Shown here in pieces: positions 39,368-52,828 of a DNA stretch of 64,000 nt. The notes under the pieces are model-generated. The model worked only from the letters and a program-made list of their open reading frames with translations, had not been told where the DNA came from and ran no database searches. The stretch comes from Enoplosus armatus. Its lineage: Eukaryota; Chordata; Actinopteri; Centrarchiformes; Enoplosidae. Position 1 is the stretch's first letter. Each line of letters begins with the position of its first letter. The translations under genes and the position numbers were made by a program. The stretch covers positions 27,306,891-27,370,890 of the forward strand of contig NC_092180.1 in assembly GCF_043641665.1 (NCBI RefSeq), written 5' to 3'.

Positions 39368-42300
39368 GGTAAGGTCATCTTGTCAAGGCTAAAGATCAGC
39401 ATGCTGAGATGTTTAAAGTAAATAAACCAAACTCAGGCCATACGGTGACCTCACATCATACCTACAAGTTTTAGATACATGAGGAGGAGGAGGAGGAGGG
39501 CTGCAGTGGAGGGAGGTGGGAGAGTGGAAAGACAAGAGAAGCAGTAGTAGGACGGGAAAGGACGGAGCAGAGGAAGGAGAAGAGGGGGAGGGGGGAGGTA
39601 AGAGGAGATATGGAGAGGAAAGTGGGGCTGGAGATGGGAAAGGAGGGGAAGAGTGAAGGACGGGAGCAAGGGAGGAAGAAGAGGATCACCTTGGCCAGGT
39701 AGTTGATGGTGAAGGTGAGGAGGAGAACCATGGCGCTGTGGAGAACCAGTTTGCCCAGACGAACCAGCAGGCCTCCTGTCTTCAGACCAGGCTGCACGGC
39801 CACACGGCAACAAGAGATTAGTCAAAACACACTTCATACTCTCAATGCAGTTTTACACTGAGACATTTGAGGAAAGCAGACCCATACAGCTTCACATGCC
39901 CCACCCCCCCCCAGCGTTAGATACATGCATCCAGACATTAAATGCCAACATCGTCGGCCATGACTGATAAAATACGTCACAAACTAATACGCCACTTTAT
40001 ACCTTTTTAAGTCATTGTTTTGCAAGTCACGTAAGTCAGTTTCGTATCTCGGCTATGAAGTTCAGAGTCAATCTACAAGTCAGGACCAACAAGTCCCAAG
40101 TCAAGTCCAGTTCCTAAAATGTGTATTCCGAGGCCTAAACAAGTCATTATGCCAAATCTAATGCCAGTTAGTTTAGTACATTTACAGAAATAATGAATGC
40201 TTTTTTTTGAAAATGTGTGTTTATTACTTTCATAACATTTAAAAGCAAAATGATCAGGTGCCTCGGCATCCCGGTTACTCCAGTGACACGGGTCAGGGTT
40301 TGATATCATTTCATCAAATCTCAGTCTAAAGTTGGACCCTTCATGGAATCCGTACGTCTCCAGCTTTCAACACTGATTTAAATGAAATGTTACTGCTCTC
40401 TTGTTCCAAGATCCCGAGCTGATCGCATGAATGAAGGAGATTCCGGCGACTGAAATCGATCTGAATTTTGTGAAGACTCTTGTCGAACCACAAGGGCACA
40501 CCGTCCACTCACGATACTGGAGACATTTTACAGAGTGATTCTTCTTTTATCTCACAAGTGACTTTTTGCCCGAGTACAGCTGGCGTGATTTGACAGCGGT
40601 GAAAGGTGCGACTCGGAAGTTTGCTCACCTGAAATGTGTTCTGCCCTAATGTGATAACGTGCTCGTCTACATTGCTAAACGCTAAACTTTCCCTCTTGCT
40701 TGTGCAACGTGATTGGCCCGATTTGATTCAGAGTTCACTCAGGAAAAAGTTGATGCGCTGCAGTCTTTGTTTTTTTGTTTTTTGATTTTTTACAACATAC
40801 ACTTTAATATTTGGGCTCGGGGAGGATATCAAGTCATTCCAAGTCAAAAGGATGAAGTCCTGAGGTCACCAGTCGAAGGCATTAAAGTCCAAGTAGAGCC
40901 TAACGTCATCAGATTCATAATTCGAGTCTGCCTCGAGTCCTAACCCGACGACTCTGCAACATATATTTAGAATGGATTGTACATGCCAGTTTTTAATAAA
41001 ACATTTCACAATTACACAAACGATTAATATATAAAGCCAGAAATGAAATCCTTGTCTCCCATTTCGGCATCTCAGCCTACCTTCCTCTCCATCCCGCCGT
41101 CATCCTGTCACATTAAATGTGTCTGTAATTCTTGCTGTGACAAGATGTGATTGAACTAAGTTTAATTTAGACCTGACAGGAAAACATGTCTGCAGCATAC
41201 AAATTGGAATTATCTTCTGCGAAAAAAACAAAAACTGACTGCAGCACAGGCTTCTTCACGTCAACCAAGATGCAGGTTAATCTCCCATCTGTGGGTTTTA
41301 TAAACAAGATACACCAACAACAGGGTTATATTCATTCTCTGTACCCATCACTCACACACACACACACGCACATACTGACCTGGCAGTGTCTGATGAAGAG
41401 TGCGGCCACGATGAAGCTCAGGACCAGTGATCCCAGTATCATCGAGTTACAGAACTGGAGGAGCCACACACTTAGCAGACCGCTCACTTGTACAAGGTAC
41501 AGAGTGGTCACCTGGAGAAACACACACACACACACACACACACACAATTTGTGGTTGATGTCAGCCCTACACAGGAATACGCCACTGAACACCAATGTTG
41601 CTCTGAAAGGTGGTGTATTCCTTTAAAATGTAGGCAAACGTAAAGGTCCCATGTGGTAGGAGCTATAGCTCTCCATGTCTTGTTTGATTATAAAGCAGGT
41701 CTGGGTGCTGTATAAATACTGCGAAAGGATCAAAACGCTCCACAGAGAAATGAAACACAGCCCGTATTCAGAAACTGTGCCTTTAAAACGAGCTGCCAGG
41801 ACTTCCGTGAGGTTGTGATGTCACCTTTAAGCCATTACTTGTGTGATATCAGCTGGTATCCTTCAAGTCTTCACGACTGCAGACACCAGCAAGGGAACCA
41901 GCTACAAAGTCCATACAGGATGCGTACAGCTTTTTGAGTGTAAAATTCAAGCATTTCCATTCTGAGAGCAGATGGTCGCCCTCGTGGCGCAGAGCGGAGC
42001 GGAAAAACGCCCCATTTTCATTCCGACGGGATCGTTTCATTTCGAATATATTAACAGGCGGGTCATTTTCATTCAGCGGACTGCCATTTTGGAGTCCGGC
42101 ATCCAGCTCCTCTTATGCATCCATGAAACTGACCCTGTCAAGTATCTGGTCCTTCCTGTAGCCGTACCTGTGCAGTTGTCAAGAAGTCGACGCAGTCCAG
42201 GGTGTATATGATGAGAGCCTGAACAAGCAGGATGAACTGGTTGAACTGCCACGTCAGGCAGAAACAAAACGTCGTCACATACATCAACCACACCATCACC

Positions 42301-44270
42301 TTCTGAGGAGGGAAACACACACACACACACACACACACACACTGGGGTTAGATACTTAGACTGTGTCTGTGCGAATGGCATATATACTCATTCCTGATGT
42401 GCTGCTAGCTCTTTTAGAGATTGCACATTATTGAATGGATCGGCTGGGTGTGCCAAGGCAAGGCCAATCGATGCGGTGGGGGGGGGGGGTGACCCACAGC
42501 TTTGATTCGGTGTGAGTTTGTGTATACCTGCTGCAAGGCGGTGAGCTGAGGTCTGAGGTAACAGGTGATGGCGGTGACCTGCAGCGCTAGGAAGGGCAAG
42601 GACCAGTTCTCCCTGAGAGAGATGGTGAACTCCACCCGGGTGGTGTCGACCCTGATAGGGAGACGGAGAGACAGGCGGACGGCGGAAATCAATTTTAAAA
42701 ATGACGTATTATCAAAATGTCTAGCTCACAACTAAGGGCTAAGTTTCGATGGCCAAAGCAACCACATTCTGTTAAAGTGATAGTTCAGCATCCGGTAAGA
42801 CTGGAGACACGGGTAAACAGCTCTACCAACAACCCCCGAATGTGCGTAATCTTGTTTATTTAATCCGGACACAAAACAAGAGTTGTGCTTTTACTGGGAG
42901 TTACATGCTGTATTGTAAATATGTTTTGGTGGCCGGTGACTTCCAGGAAGACTTTTCTTTGTTGGATTTCAGCGACAGAAATGTTCCCGTTACTACGAAA
43001 CATCACAGAAACGTGCTGATTTCCAGCGTCACGTTCTCGTCTCTGTCGCTGGCCATCATGCCGCAGGAGACAGACGGACAGGCCACGGTCTCACAACAGA
43101 CCAGGTCCTTAACCCTTTTAGTATAACAAACAATCATTTGCCACTCTCTGACTCCACTAATGTCCAAATAACAGCTTGAATAGCAAAACTAGTGCCAAGC
43201 CTTCTTGGTGGAGTGCACATTTTAATAATGTAAGCAGGACATTGTGTCTGACTCTCGCGGGGGTCGTCAGCTGGATTCATTAGGTTCATTAGAGTCCCAT
43301 ATAAATGAGGGCGGTGTCATTTACCACGTCCTTAACTCTGTTCACACCACAGGAGACCAAGTCACAAATAAAATATATATGAATAAAGTATGGTCATTTA
43401 CAGAATCCTGCTGCCTGAATCACCAACAGCGTCCAAGTTGCTGTAGTAATAAAAAATAAAGTTGTGCATGCTTGATGTGCTCATTTGACTGCTCTTCTTA
43501 TTGAGACGTGAAAAGTGGCACAGGGATATATACGAATGTATTAAAACAGGATTCTTATGACAGCACACTATAAAACAGCTCGATGTGACCAGGGAGTTAA
43601 ACCATGGGCGGCTGAGGGATTACCGCAGGAAAGAACTCAAGACTCCTCCACGCAAGTAAATAACGTGATCCGACGAATGATCAACGCACGCAAGGAAATA
43701 AAATAAAATTTATAAAAAAAAAAGAAATGGGAAAGAGAGCTTAATATTGAGGTTTCATATATAAGAAAAAGAAGCTGGAATGAAAATGGGAGAGATTTAC
43801 ATTATTTGATGATATTCACTCAAAATGCCGACGTTGAAAGACTGCCTGAGTTACATGTCAAAATGACTGATTTGAAACCTGCATTTGTGTTTTTGTATTT
43901 GGTTATGTGTGCACTCCCCTGCACACATAACCAAAGTGATATTGCAATCTAACGTGGTTTACACGGATAGAACCGGGAAGCTTTGTGGTTTCAAACGTAT
44001 GTACAGTTCTGTCACGACTCAGTGAGGGTTCATCTGGGAACCCACCCCGACATGTAAATCTGCCATAACATTTACAGAGAGTCAAGTGCGCACCCCCCCC
44101 CCGCACATTCATTACCCACCTGTTGAGGATGTACCAGACCCCAGTGAGCGTCCCAGCCTGCCAGGAACCAGACAGGAGCCACGCTGTGAGGTACAGAGCG
44201 ATCACATACACTGCTTGGAGCGAGAACACTGTGTAGATGTAGAAATACACTGGCTCCAGATACGACTGGA

Positions 44271-44313
<43 letters not shown>

Positions 44314-44956
44314 CCATTAGTTCATTAGGCGCAGTAAATGAACACACAGAGAGTTGACTACGGTTGACAGCGACTGACTCAGGAACACTGTGACATTTCC
44401 AAAGTTTGGTCTGATATTTCCCTTCCCGCCATTCTTGTCACCGCGGGATCGCTGGGGAGGCTAAGTAGCTGTTTCCCAGTTAATTGACATGCCAATACAG
44501 AACCCCCCCCCCCCATCGTGTGACAACCGCAAGTGTGCCAAGCCGTGTCAGCTCAAAAGACCAAAATGCAAAATGCCACGGCACCTCAAACGCCTGACAG
44601 TCTCCTAATGTGACTCTCATTCGTAACAGTACCTTGGTTAATGACCGGGCCTGATATTGTGATATTATTTTTACATTCTCGCAGCGAGAATGCTTTCATT
44701 TCATGGGCCGAGGTGACAAGAAAAGTCACAGAGATAGTCAATCACAGTTGTAATAGTGGCAGTCATTACTCTAATCTGTTGTGCTTCACGAGCCCACTGT
44801 AGGTAGCTGACAGCTGAGTGATGCGTTACCTGTATGGGCAACAATCTGTAGAGAACACTGAGAAAGACCTCTTGGTAGATATTCATTCGCTGTAGGAGAT
44901 TAATGGTCCTCTTGGATTCTGTCAAGTTGTCATGGATCAAATCGGAGAGCCCTAGG

Positions 44957-44992
<36 letters not shown>

Positions 44993-47900
44993 TTAGAAAT
45001 GCCACCTTTTCTTCACAGTGACATGGACTGATAATTATCATTGGCTCTGTGAAAACCGGGGAGGAAGGGGCTTGAGTGTTTCTCGGAGCTCACCTCTGCT
45101 CATTTAGAGGACGGTGCTATTCAAAACTTTTGAATTTAATTCCTTAAATTGCTGAAAGTGCAATGCCTGACGATGCCTGAGAACCCAAGGGTGCGTTCAG
45201 CCTTGGAAGCCGTCAAACATCACTTCCTTTGCTGAATTAAAAAAAAAAAAAAAAATGTACTTGTGCTGCTTTTTCCTCCGAAACTTTCACACTAATAACT
45301 GACCATAAACGCAGCATCTGTCTATCATCTTTTGGTTTGATGGGCCAAAACTTCTTACTGTTCTGATCCACTCTCACCGCTTTTAAGATGAAGCAAGCAG
45401 CTGTTTATAGCGAGAGAGACAAAAAACAAAAACACTGTACGGTACCTGCCCCAGCACGGCAGACAGACTTAGTTCAACTAAAAAGCCAGACACTTTCCTC
45501 AGGAGTTGGTGGGGAGCACAACAAAGCTGGAAGGAAAGTAAATGTTGGACTTATATTTTGCCAAGTTGCCACAAAACACGCCGCCAGCCGAATGCTAATA
45601 TTGCTCTATTCCTGCTGGATGTGTCAAGTTCACCATATCAACTTCAAAGCTGATAATACGTCAGTGTTGTGTTCACAGCTTGTTTCCGCTGCCCCCAAGT
45701 GGCCAAAAAAGAAAGAAAGAAAGATTTCAGGTTTAAAGGCTAATTAGGTCTAATGCCACTTGGGATATTATTTCTTGTATCAGCTGTGATAACACTGTAC
45801 TCTATTGTACTAATTGCTGAAATCTGGGAACATGGCAACACTGGTACAACAGAGAAGGGCATGCGAGCAGTCAGATGACAAACATGTTGTGCACAGGTCA
45901 ATGTTTTAGTAAAACTGAAAGTGGACACACCCCGAAACATTGGTAGTAATCCCTCATTGCACATGGGAAAAAAAGTAGAGTACAGCAAGTATAGAGGGCC
46001 AAAGTTGAACTGGCCAGAACTGTGATGGTTCGCCTTTGTTTTCTCTTCCAAATGAGATCGGTTAAACTGGGGTTCTCTTTCCAACCTGTCTGAACGTCAG
46101 TGTTTCTCAGTAACCTGCTTTGGTGAGAACAATGGTATTTTTTACAGATATCAATGGTGGCAAAAAAAAACGACTAAAATAAGACCCACGTTGTAATAAA
46201 TATTAATTATCCTTTAACATTGGCATTATCATGCTATAGAGTTGGGCGATGTGGCGGTATGTACCGTGCGACGGCAGAACTGGTTCCGCCGGTAGAGATT
46301 TGGCAATACCGTTTCCACGGCGGGAGCTGTCTCTGCTACATATTCGGGGCTGGATTCTTCGCGAATACCGCTGCCTCGCAAAGGTAACGCAATTTGGGCA
46401 GTGGGTGGCGGTAACGTGCCTCTAAGCTGGCTTGCCAACCACAGCAGAAGAAGAGTGTGACAAGAAAACATGGAAGAGGAGAGTGAAATTCTAAATTCAG
46501 AGCATGAAGCACGGTATGGTTATTTCAAACCCTCTCTATCACGTGACATAAAATGACATAAACCGCGATAGAAGACTTTGGCCATGTCGCCCGCCCCTGT
46601 CGTGCCATGCAAAAGCTCTGGTACTAGCGTTACATGCGCTCAAACACACGGCGGTGTCATTATTCCAAATTGGGCACTGGGCCGCAGTATCATTACTATG
46701 TATTTGGTTTGACTGAAACAAAGTGTGACACCAAACTAGCAGCAGGGAGCTGAGTTTCTGCTGCAGGCTGGGATGTGTCAGCCTGATCACTGTTGTGTTC
46801 TTGATCCATGTAAGACCATAAAAACCAGCTCTGTTTTCCATAAACAAAGTACACCCTCCCCCCCCCCCCAACCCCCCCACACACACTACCCACTCCACTT
46901 CATTCATTCATTTTGATCCCTTTTCTTTCAAACTGTCATTTTTGCTTTATCCATTTTCCTTCCTCCTTCCCCCTGTCCTTCGTTCCTGCCTCGCTTTGAT
47001 CGCTCTAACCTCCTCTAATCTTAGCTCCTTCATCCTTCCCTTCTGCCCTCATACTGTTCCTCTCATCCTTCTTCTTCTGTCTCTTTCCGCTTTCTCTTTC
47101 CCGTCTCCGTCCTTGCTCACTTTCGCCCACCTCACTAAATTTCCATTTCCCACGTCAATCTTTTATTTTTCTCACTTCTTCCATTATGCCGTCACTCCAC
47201 CCGTCCTTTCATCCCTGGATTTTTCTGCTCGCTTAACCTCCCTTACACTCAACACTGTAGCTTCTGCATGTCAAGGCATTCTGCTGTGGCAGGAAACGAA
47301 GGGAACACAGAGTGAGACAAAAAGCCTGTTTCCAACCAGGAATTTTACATGATAATGGGAGCAGAATAATTAGGCCAATTTCCCTCAGACCAGACTGTGC
47401 GTCATGAGTAAACGCAGTGATTTGTTTGGTCTGGTTGGAAAAGGTTTCCTTGTAAGAGCGGGCAGATACGGCCATCTGGTACCTCTACCCTTGTTAAAAG
47501 AAATTCTTGTCTTTGTCAAGATTTTGAGATATTATAAGACACTGCTTAAATAACTATGGTAGTCGTGATATCCCCAAATCCAATTAAAGAGCAGGACAGA
47601 GAAGCTCATGTTAAGTTAAACTCTCATAGCATCAAAGGCTTGCTTTCACGCAGTACTACATTAACAGTCCTAGTCATGAATTGGGCTTTTAAAGCCTGTG
47701 ACCTTACAAAATCATGTAGTTAGTTGCTTCTTGGCCTGAAAAAATACTGCCAGTTAGCTCGACTTGCTAGCATTTGCAGCTTACGTTATATCAGATAAAT
47801 GTTCCTTACGCTTTTGCTGTTGTGTTTTTGGAAAACCAAAGCTTGACGCGCGTGCCGTGCCTTTTCTTGCTTTGGTGAGGGGTTAAGCAAAGAGTCAATT

Positions 47901-48265
47901 AGACTCAAAATCAAGGAGGACATAGATGGGCCGGCTGATATTTGATGAATGAAATCAAACTGGCGTGATATATAGACACATCAAAATGAACCACAAACGT
48001 AGCGTATACCTTCCTGTATGGACGGGGCCTGCAGCATTTGCTTGTAGTAGGAGTAGTACAGTCCGCACTCTGTCCGAAAGGAGATCTCTCGCTCCACTTC
48101 CTGAAAGCAAAAGGGGGAATTCGGTTGCATGAAACCAAGCACTTCTGGTCTCTGTAATATGGAAAACAGACATTCTGGCAAGACATGACAGAAAATGCGG
48201 CGGGATAGAGGCAAAGCAGCTAATACACTCGTAATCCCCAACAGCAACAACAAGACAGGTAACAC

Positions 48266-48298
<33 letters not shown>

Positions 48299-51200
48299 TT
48301 GCTTGAACGATGTCTTCCCAGGAGATTTCACGCTCGCCACGCATGATTACTGTTCCACTGGGGAGGTGAAAAACAGAGAGCAAACAGTGAACAACCAGCT
48401 GCGGAATATTAAGTCAATCGTCAATCTATCATGTTCGGTTTGTAAATAGTTTTTAAAGCTGTGCTCGACTAAAAATAATGGCTATTCACTGTATATTGAC
48501 ATATCGTTTAGCCCGCTGTGATTTTTCAAAAAGCCTGTCAAATTGTTTCTCCAGAATTATTGTCCCTCCACAGATGAATGCGGTTATTCCGGAGGATCTC
48601 AAAACCTGCTTGTTAAAATCCAAAGCACATTTATTACGATGCCATTTATGTACTATTTTTTATAGCAATGACTTATGATTAATGGCTCATCCCTCATAAA
48701 AAAGACAAACACAAAATGTCTTATTTCCACTAAAACCCTAACAACTGACACGTCGACTAAATGACTAAGAGGGAACAGCCCTGCTGATTTCCACTTCCAT
48801 CACAACTTAATGCATTAGGCTGAAAAAGACACGTATCCACCATGGAGCGACATTCAAATATACTTTGCATATAAAGTGTTCCATATTCTAACTATCTTCC
48901 ACCCCTACAGCCACATCTCCACGACTTAAAACGCAATCGACGCTATGTGACTCCAGTCCTACGACATATCCAATCTGCAGTTGGCTAAAAACATGCAGGA
49001 CACCAGGTACAGGCCGGTGGTTCTCAATCATGTTCCCACCAGTTAATTTCATCCACCTCGCTGCTTAATTGAGTGAAAACCAGAGGGGCTTTGAGTCCTG
49101 AGGAGCGCAATGGAGAACCACTGGTTCATAACACAGAGAGCGATATTAGTCCTAACATTTTACACACAAATTTGTAATCTGTCGGGTATACGTTGCTGGG
49201 AAGTAGACACACTCTCTACAACAGACGCAAAAGGCAGGAGGAAAATTAGTTTTCACCATTCACCACCCACAAAAGACGCCCACTTAAAGCAACGTTACGG
49301 AGCTACTTTAAATCACACCTTCGAAGCGCTTTGCGGCACTGCGTCGCACGTGGATCCAGCCCGGTATTCTCGGTACGGACATCGTGGCAGAGGCGAAGAG
49401 ACCGAAGAGGACGCTGACGGAGGACGCCGAGAAGAGAGGCCGGCCGAGAGTAAACCTCGGACTGGCTTTCAGTCCTTGGCGAGAGCTTCGTGACATAAAA
49501 GGCTGCGTGACAGACGGCAAGATGGCCTTCTTGCTATTGGACTAGTAAGTAATATTAGCTGGCTTGCTATGTCTTGTGTTGTTGCGCTGGCTTGATGTCT
49601 GGCTGCGTTGTCAAAGTTTTTTGACCAAATCTGCAAACGGGAACACACAACCATGAATAAAGACGGTTTATTCTCGAGTAAATGTGGTTCACGATTAATT
49701 CCTGATTTATAAAAAAAAAACATATTTTGCCATTTCAGCTACAAGAACCTTGTTTTGTTTTGTAGCGCACTGCTTACTGCGCGACTGCCTGTATTGTGAT
49801 ATCCCTGTTAGCGTGGCCACTGTATCGTGTGATTTATCGAGTTACCCTATGATTCCCATCTGCAGTGCCGTTGTAATGGCTGGTACCTGGATGTGCGCAT
49901 ACTGGTGTGTAACCATCTAAACCCCCTTAAACCCACACTTCTTCAGGTCTTTTCAAAATGACAATAAGCTTTTTGAAACATATTGTTTATTTATTGTTTA
50001 ATTATTGTCACCAGATGAACTCACTACTGTGAGCTGAGACTGGACCGCTGAGGGGTGTGGCCGCTTGTTACCGACTGAACCCTTGGAACTCTGTCACTGC
50101 GAGAGAGAGAGAGCCCGCTTAATTAAAGGCTAATATCAAAACAGTCTCGTGACTCCTACCGTGAGCTGAGAGAACCACAGCAGATTCTCGTGTATGCCGT
50201 TGACGTACCAGGCCTGAGTCAGCGCCAGCAGCCCGGCCAATACCAGCCCTGCTGCCATGGAAACGCACTGTCGCCAAGGCCCTCGGAGTGGAACGCCTGA
50301 ACCGGAACAAGTACCGGATCCTCCAAGAAGAGAAACCTCCCCCGCAACCCCCTCTTGTGTGGCATTAGACCCTTCGGTCCCCCGCGTCATGTGACCGCTG
50401 CGTCTCCCTTCGGCTGGTGCATCTTGCGAAAGGCCCAAATTATGTTTGAGCTCCTTCAGCTTAACTCTCTTACGAAGCTCCATTGCCTGAGAAAACAGAG
50501 ATTATCAATAAGTTCTTGGATCCTTTGATGAGCTGAATCCAGGTAGATAAACAGCACGCTCCTGGGCTGGGCTATAGAACTGATCCAAATCCATTACAGC
50601 AACAAATGTAAACGCAGTGTGTTTTCCTTTTCTTGAAGTTGGTCCAAATAAATTAGCTTTTTAATCGCTTCAATTTCCTTGCCAAAGGAAATATGCAAAA
50701 GCTTTCTCTGAGGGAATGAGCAGCCAGTTGCCTTTCCAATCCGTCTTTTTAGTTTGCTCAAGGCAAAACAAGCCTTGGCTTTCACCAGGAACTCTGATGA
50801 GATGGCTAATCCTCAATTTAAATTAAGGTCAAAGAGAATAGGCCTAGTTAACAAGTTCACACATTGCTCTTTCCCCTGTAAGCTAGTTCACTTCTCAGAA
50901 GGCACCGATCCTCTTCTCTCTGCTACCATTTCCTCTTCACGGGTCTTCGAGTAACTCCCATCTCTCTGATGTGGTGCTTGAAGAATCCAAGCGAGGGTCC
51001 GTCCAGACTTGGCCTTGCTCCGTCTTCTCTCTGCTTTACGTCTTCCAGAGCTGAACGCGGCTCGACCTCTGCCTCCCCTGAACTCGCAACTGAGACTTCA
51101 AAAACCAAAAAGCAACCCACGATCAACAAGTCAGCTTCTACGTATGAAGAGAGAAGCAAACATAAAGGCTGATGCAGAGTAAAGTCTGCCAACAACAGGA

Positions 51201-52789
51201 TGGGCTCTAGATAACTGGAGCAGCCAGAGGGAGGGAAAGAAAAGAGAGTTGACTACTGGTGACCTCTTGTCTGTAAAAACACACATGCACACAGGAAAAG
51301 AATAAGATGGGGTGGGGGTGGGGAGCAGCGAGGGGAACATGTTGGAACATCTTTCGGAAAAATACGGGAAACATTTGTCAGAGGGTTTGTGGATCTGGAA
51401 CCAGCGTCAAGCTGTGAGCACATGTCTGAAATAAACTCCGCCAGGCACTGGGACCGACGTGGACATGACTTCACACCTGATGAATTCAACAGGCCAGATG
51501 AGGCCAGCTGTCTCGCTGCGTACGTAACAGGAGGACTGGTGATAATAAGCACTGTAAGGGTGTGTGAAAGAGACAGAGCGAAGGAGTGAGAAGAACTTGA
51601 CCAGACTCTCAGACTAACCTCGGGCTAACGCTGCCACCAGATTCCCCCAACAACGCGTTGGGTGAGGAAACCACAGGCGACATCATTAAAAGCAGCCCCC
51701 CTCTCTGTTAAACAACAGCTCGTCCACAGACTGCCAACACTCTGATACCATCAGTTACGTTGGGTCAGGTCAGGCAAGCAACAACCGCAAAAGTAACAAC
51801 GCCAAGCGGGCCGGACTCCAAAACTCACAAAGAGAGACAGTAGATCCCGTAGAAGGGCAGGAAATTAAATACATCATCTCAACTAGCTCAGAGAGCAACG
51901 GCAAGCAGTTCAAGGTAAGGTCAGGCCGTTTGCTGTGGCTTGGAAAAGTGTGCACATGTGTTTTTTGCCGAACACTGTAGCATGCGCTGCATGTGAACTT
52001 AGGATTTGGTGTACACATTTCCGGCTAAATATGAAAACGTATCTTTTTCCTTTTCCATTTTGGCCCTGGGAATCACATTTCACTGCAGTAAAACATCCAT
52101 TTTATAATTGGGGCGATTTGTATTCCGGGACCGTGGTGGAAAAACTGTTTAGTTAGAGCCCTGCAGGTGTTGTCATTAAGCTGTGTTTATGTTTATTTCC
52201 TCAGGCGACTTTGCAATCATAAAATTGTGATTTGATCAACATCCACTACGCATCAACTAAATCATGATGTCAGCTGCATTAAAACATAGTGTCGGTGACC
52301 ACAGAGAGCAGGAGGGTACTGACCGGAGGTTTAACCAGCAGAAACACAAGGGACCGGGTGCAAGTGCAATTCAGGAAGGCCAGTTTGAGTTTTTGCCTTG
52401 CCGGATGAGGGCAAAAATTGATCTAGATTAGGATTATTTGACAGATAACCCTGTGTTTCACTATTGTGTCAGCACTGATGTCTGTCCGAACACAGCCTAA
52501 GGGCCCGCTTATGAGAGAAGATGTCCAACCATGACGAAATTGCGTTTAAATACGGGGCTAGTGGCGCAAAAAAAAAGTCTCTCTCGGAAGACGCGGAAGA
52601 GTGTTTTCCTCAGTTTTTCAGATTTGCGTCACATGCAGTTAACAAAAAACGAATTAAATAAGAGAGCCTGCGAGAGAAGCTCAAACCCAGCTGACTTTCT
52701 CACCTCCACACACCAGATTCAGCCGGCTCTGTGTGAACATAGTTTTAGAGGTTTTGATAGCATTAACAGATGGAAACACGACACACATA

Positions 52790-52828
<39 letters not shown>

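Larger units (their letters stand above)
44952..48009 (-). other. dpy19l3: dpy19l3 intron 4, 3.1 kb
   Basis: It starts (transcript-wise) at GTATAC and holds repeats at 45.44-45.72 kb and a hAT-like sequence at 46.24-46.55 kb. A pyrimidine-rich stretch spans about 46,940-47,220, open in one plus-strand frame but of low complexity. No gene is supported. Confidence 0.75.

Noticed and set aside
39451..39837. A 128-codon minus-strand frame rich in Pro, Leu and Ser
   Set aside because: It is an out-of-frame shadow of dpy19l3 exon 10 and the pyrimidine-rich intron after it. The 110-codon frame overlapping it contains the true exon only up to the donor at 39,690.
46942..47352. A 136-codon plus-strand frame
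   Set aside because: It comes from a pyrimidine-rich stretch (Ser, Leu, Phe, Pro only) in intron 4, with no homology or splice logic.
49110..49493. A 127-codon plus-strand frame in intron 3
   Set aside because: The GC-rich, CpG-rich text around 49,300-49,480 resembles an interspersed repeat rather than a gene, and I could not name the protein. Left unannotated because the class could not be supported.
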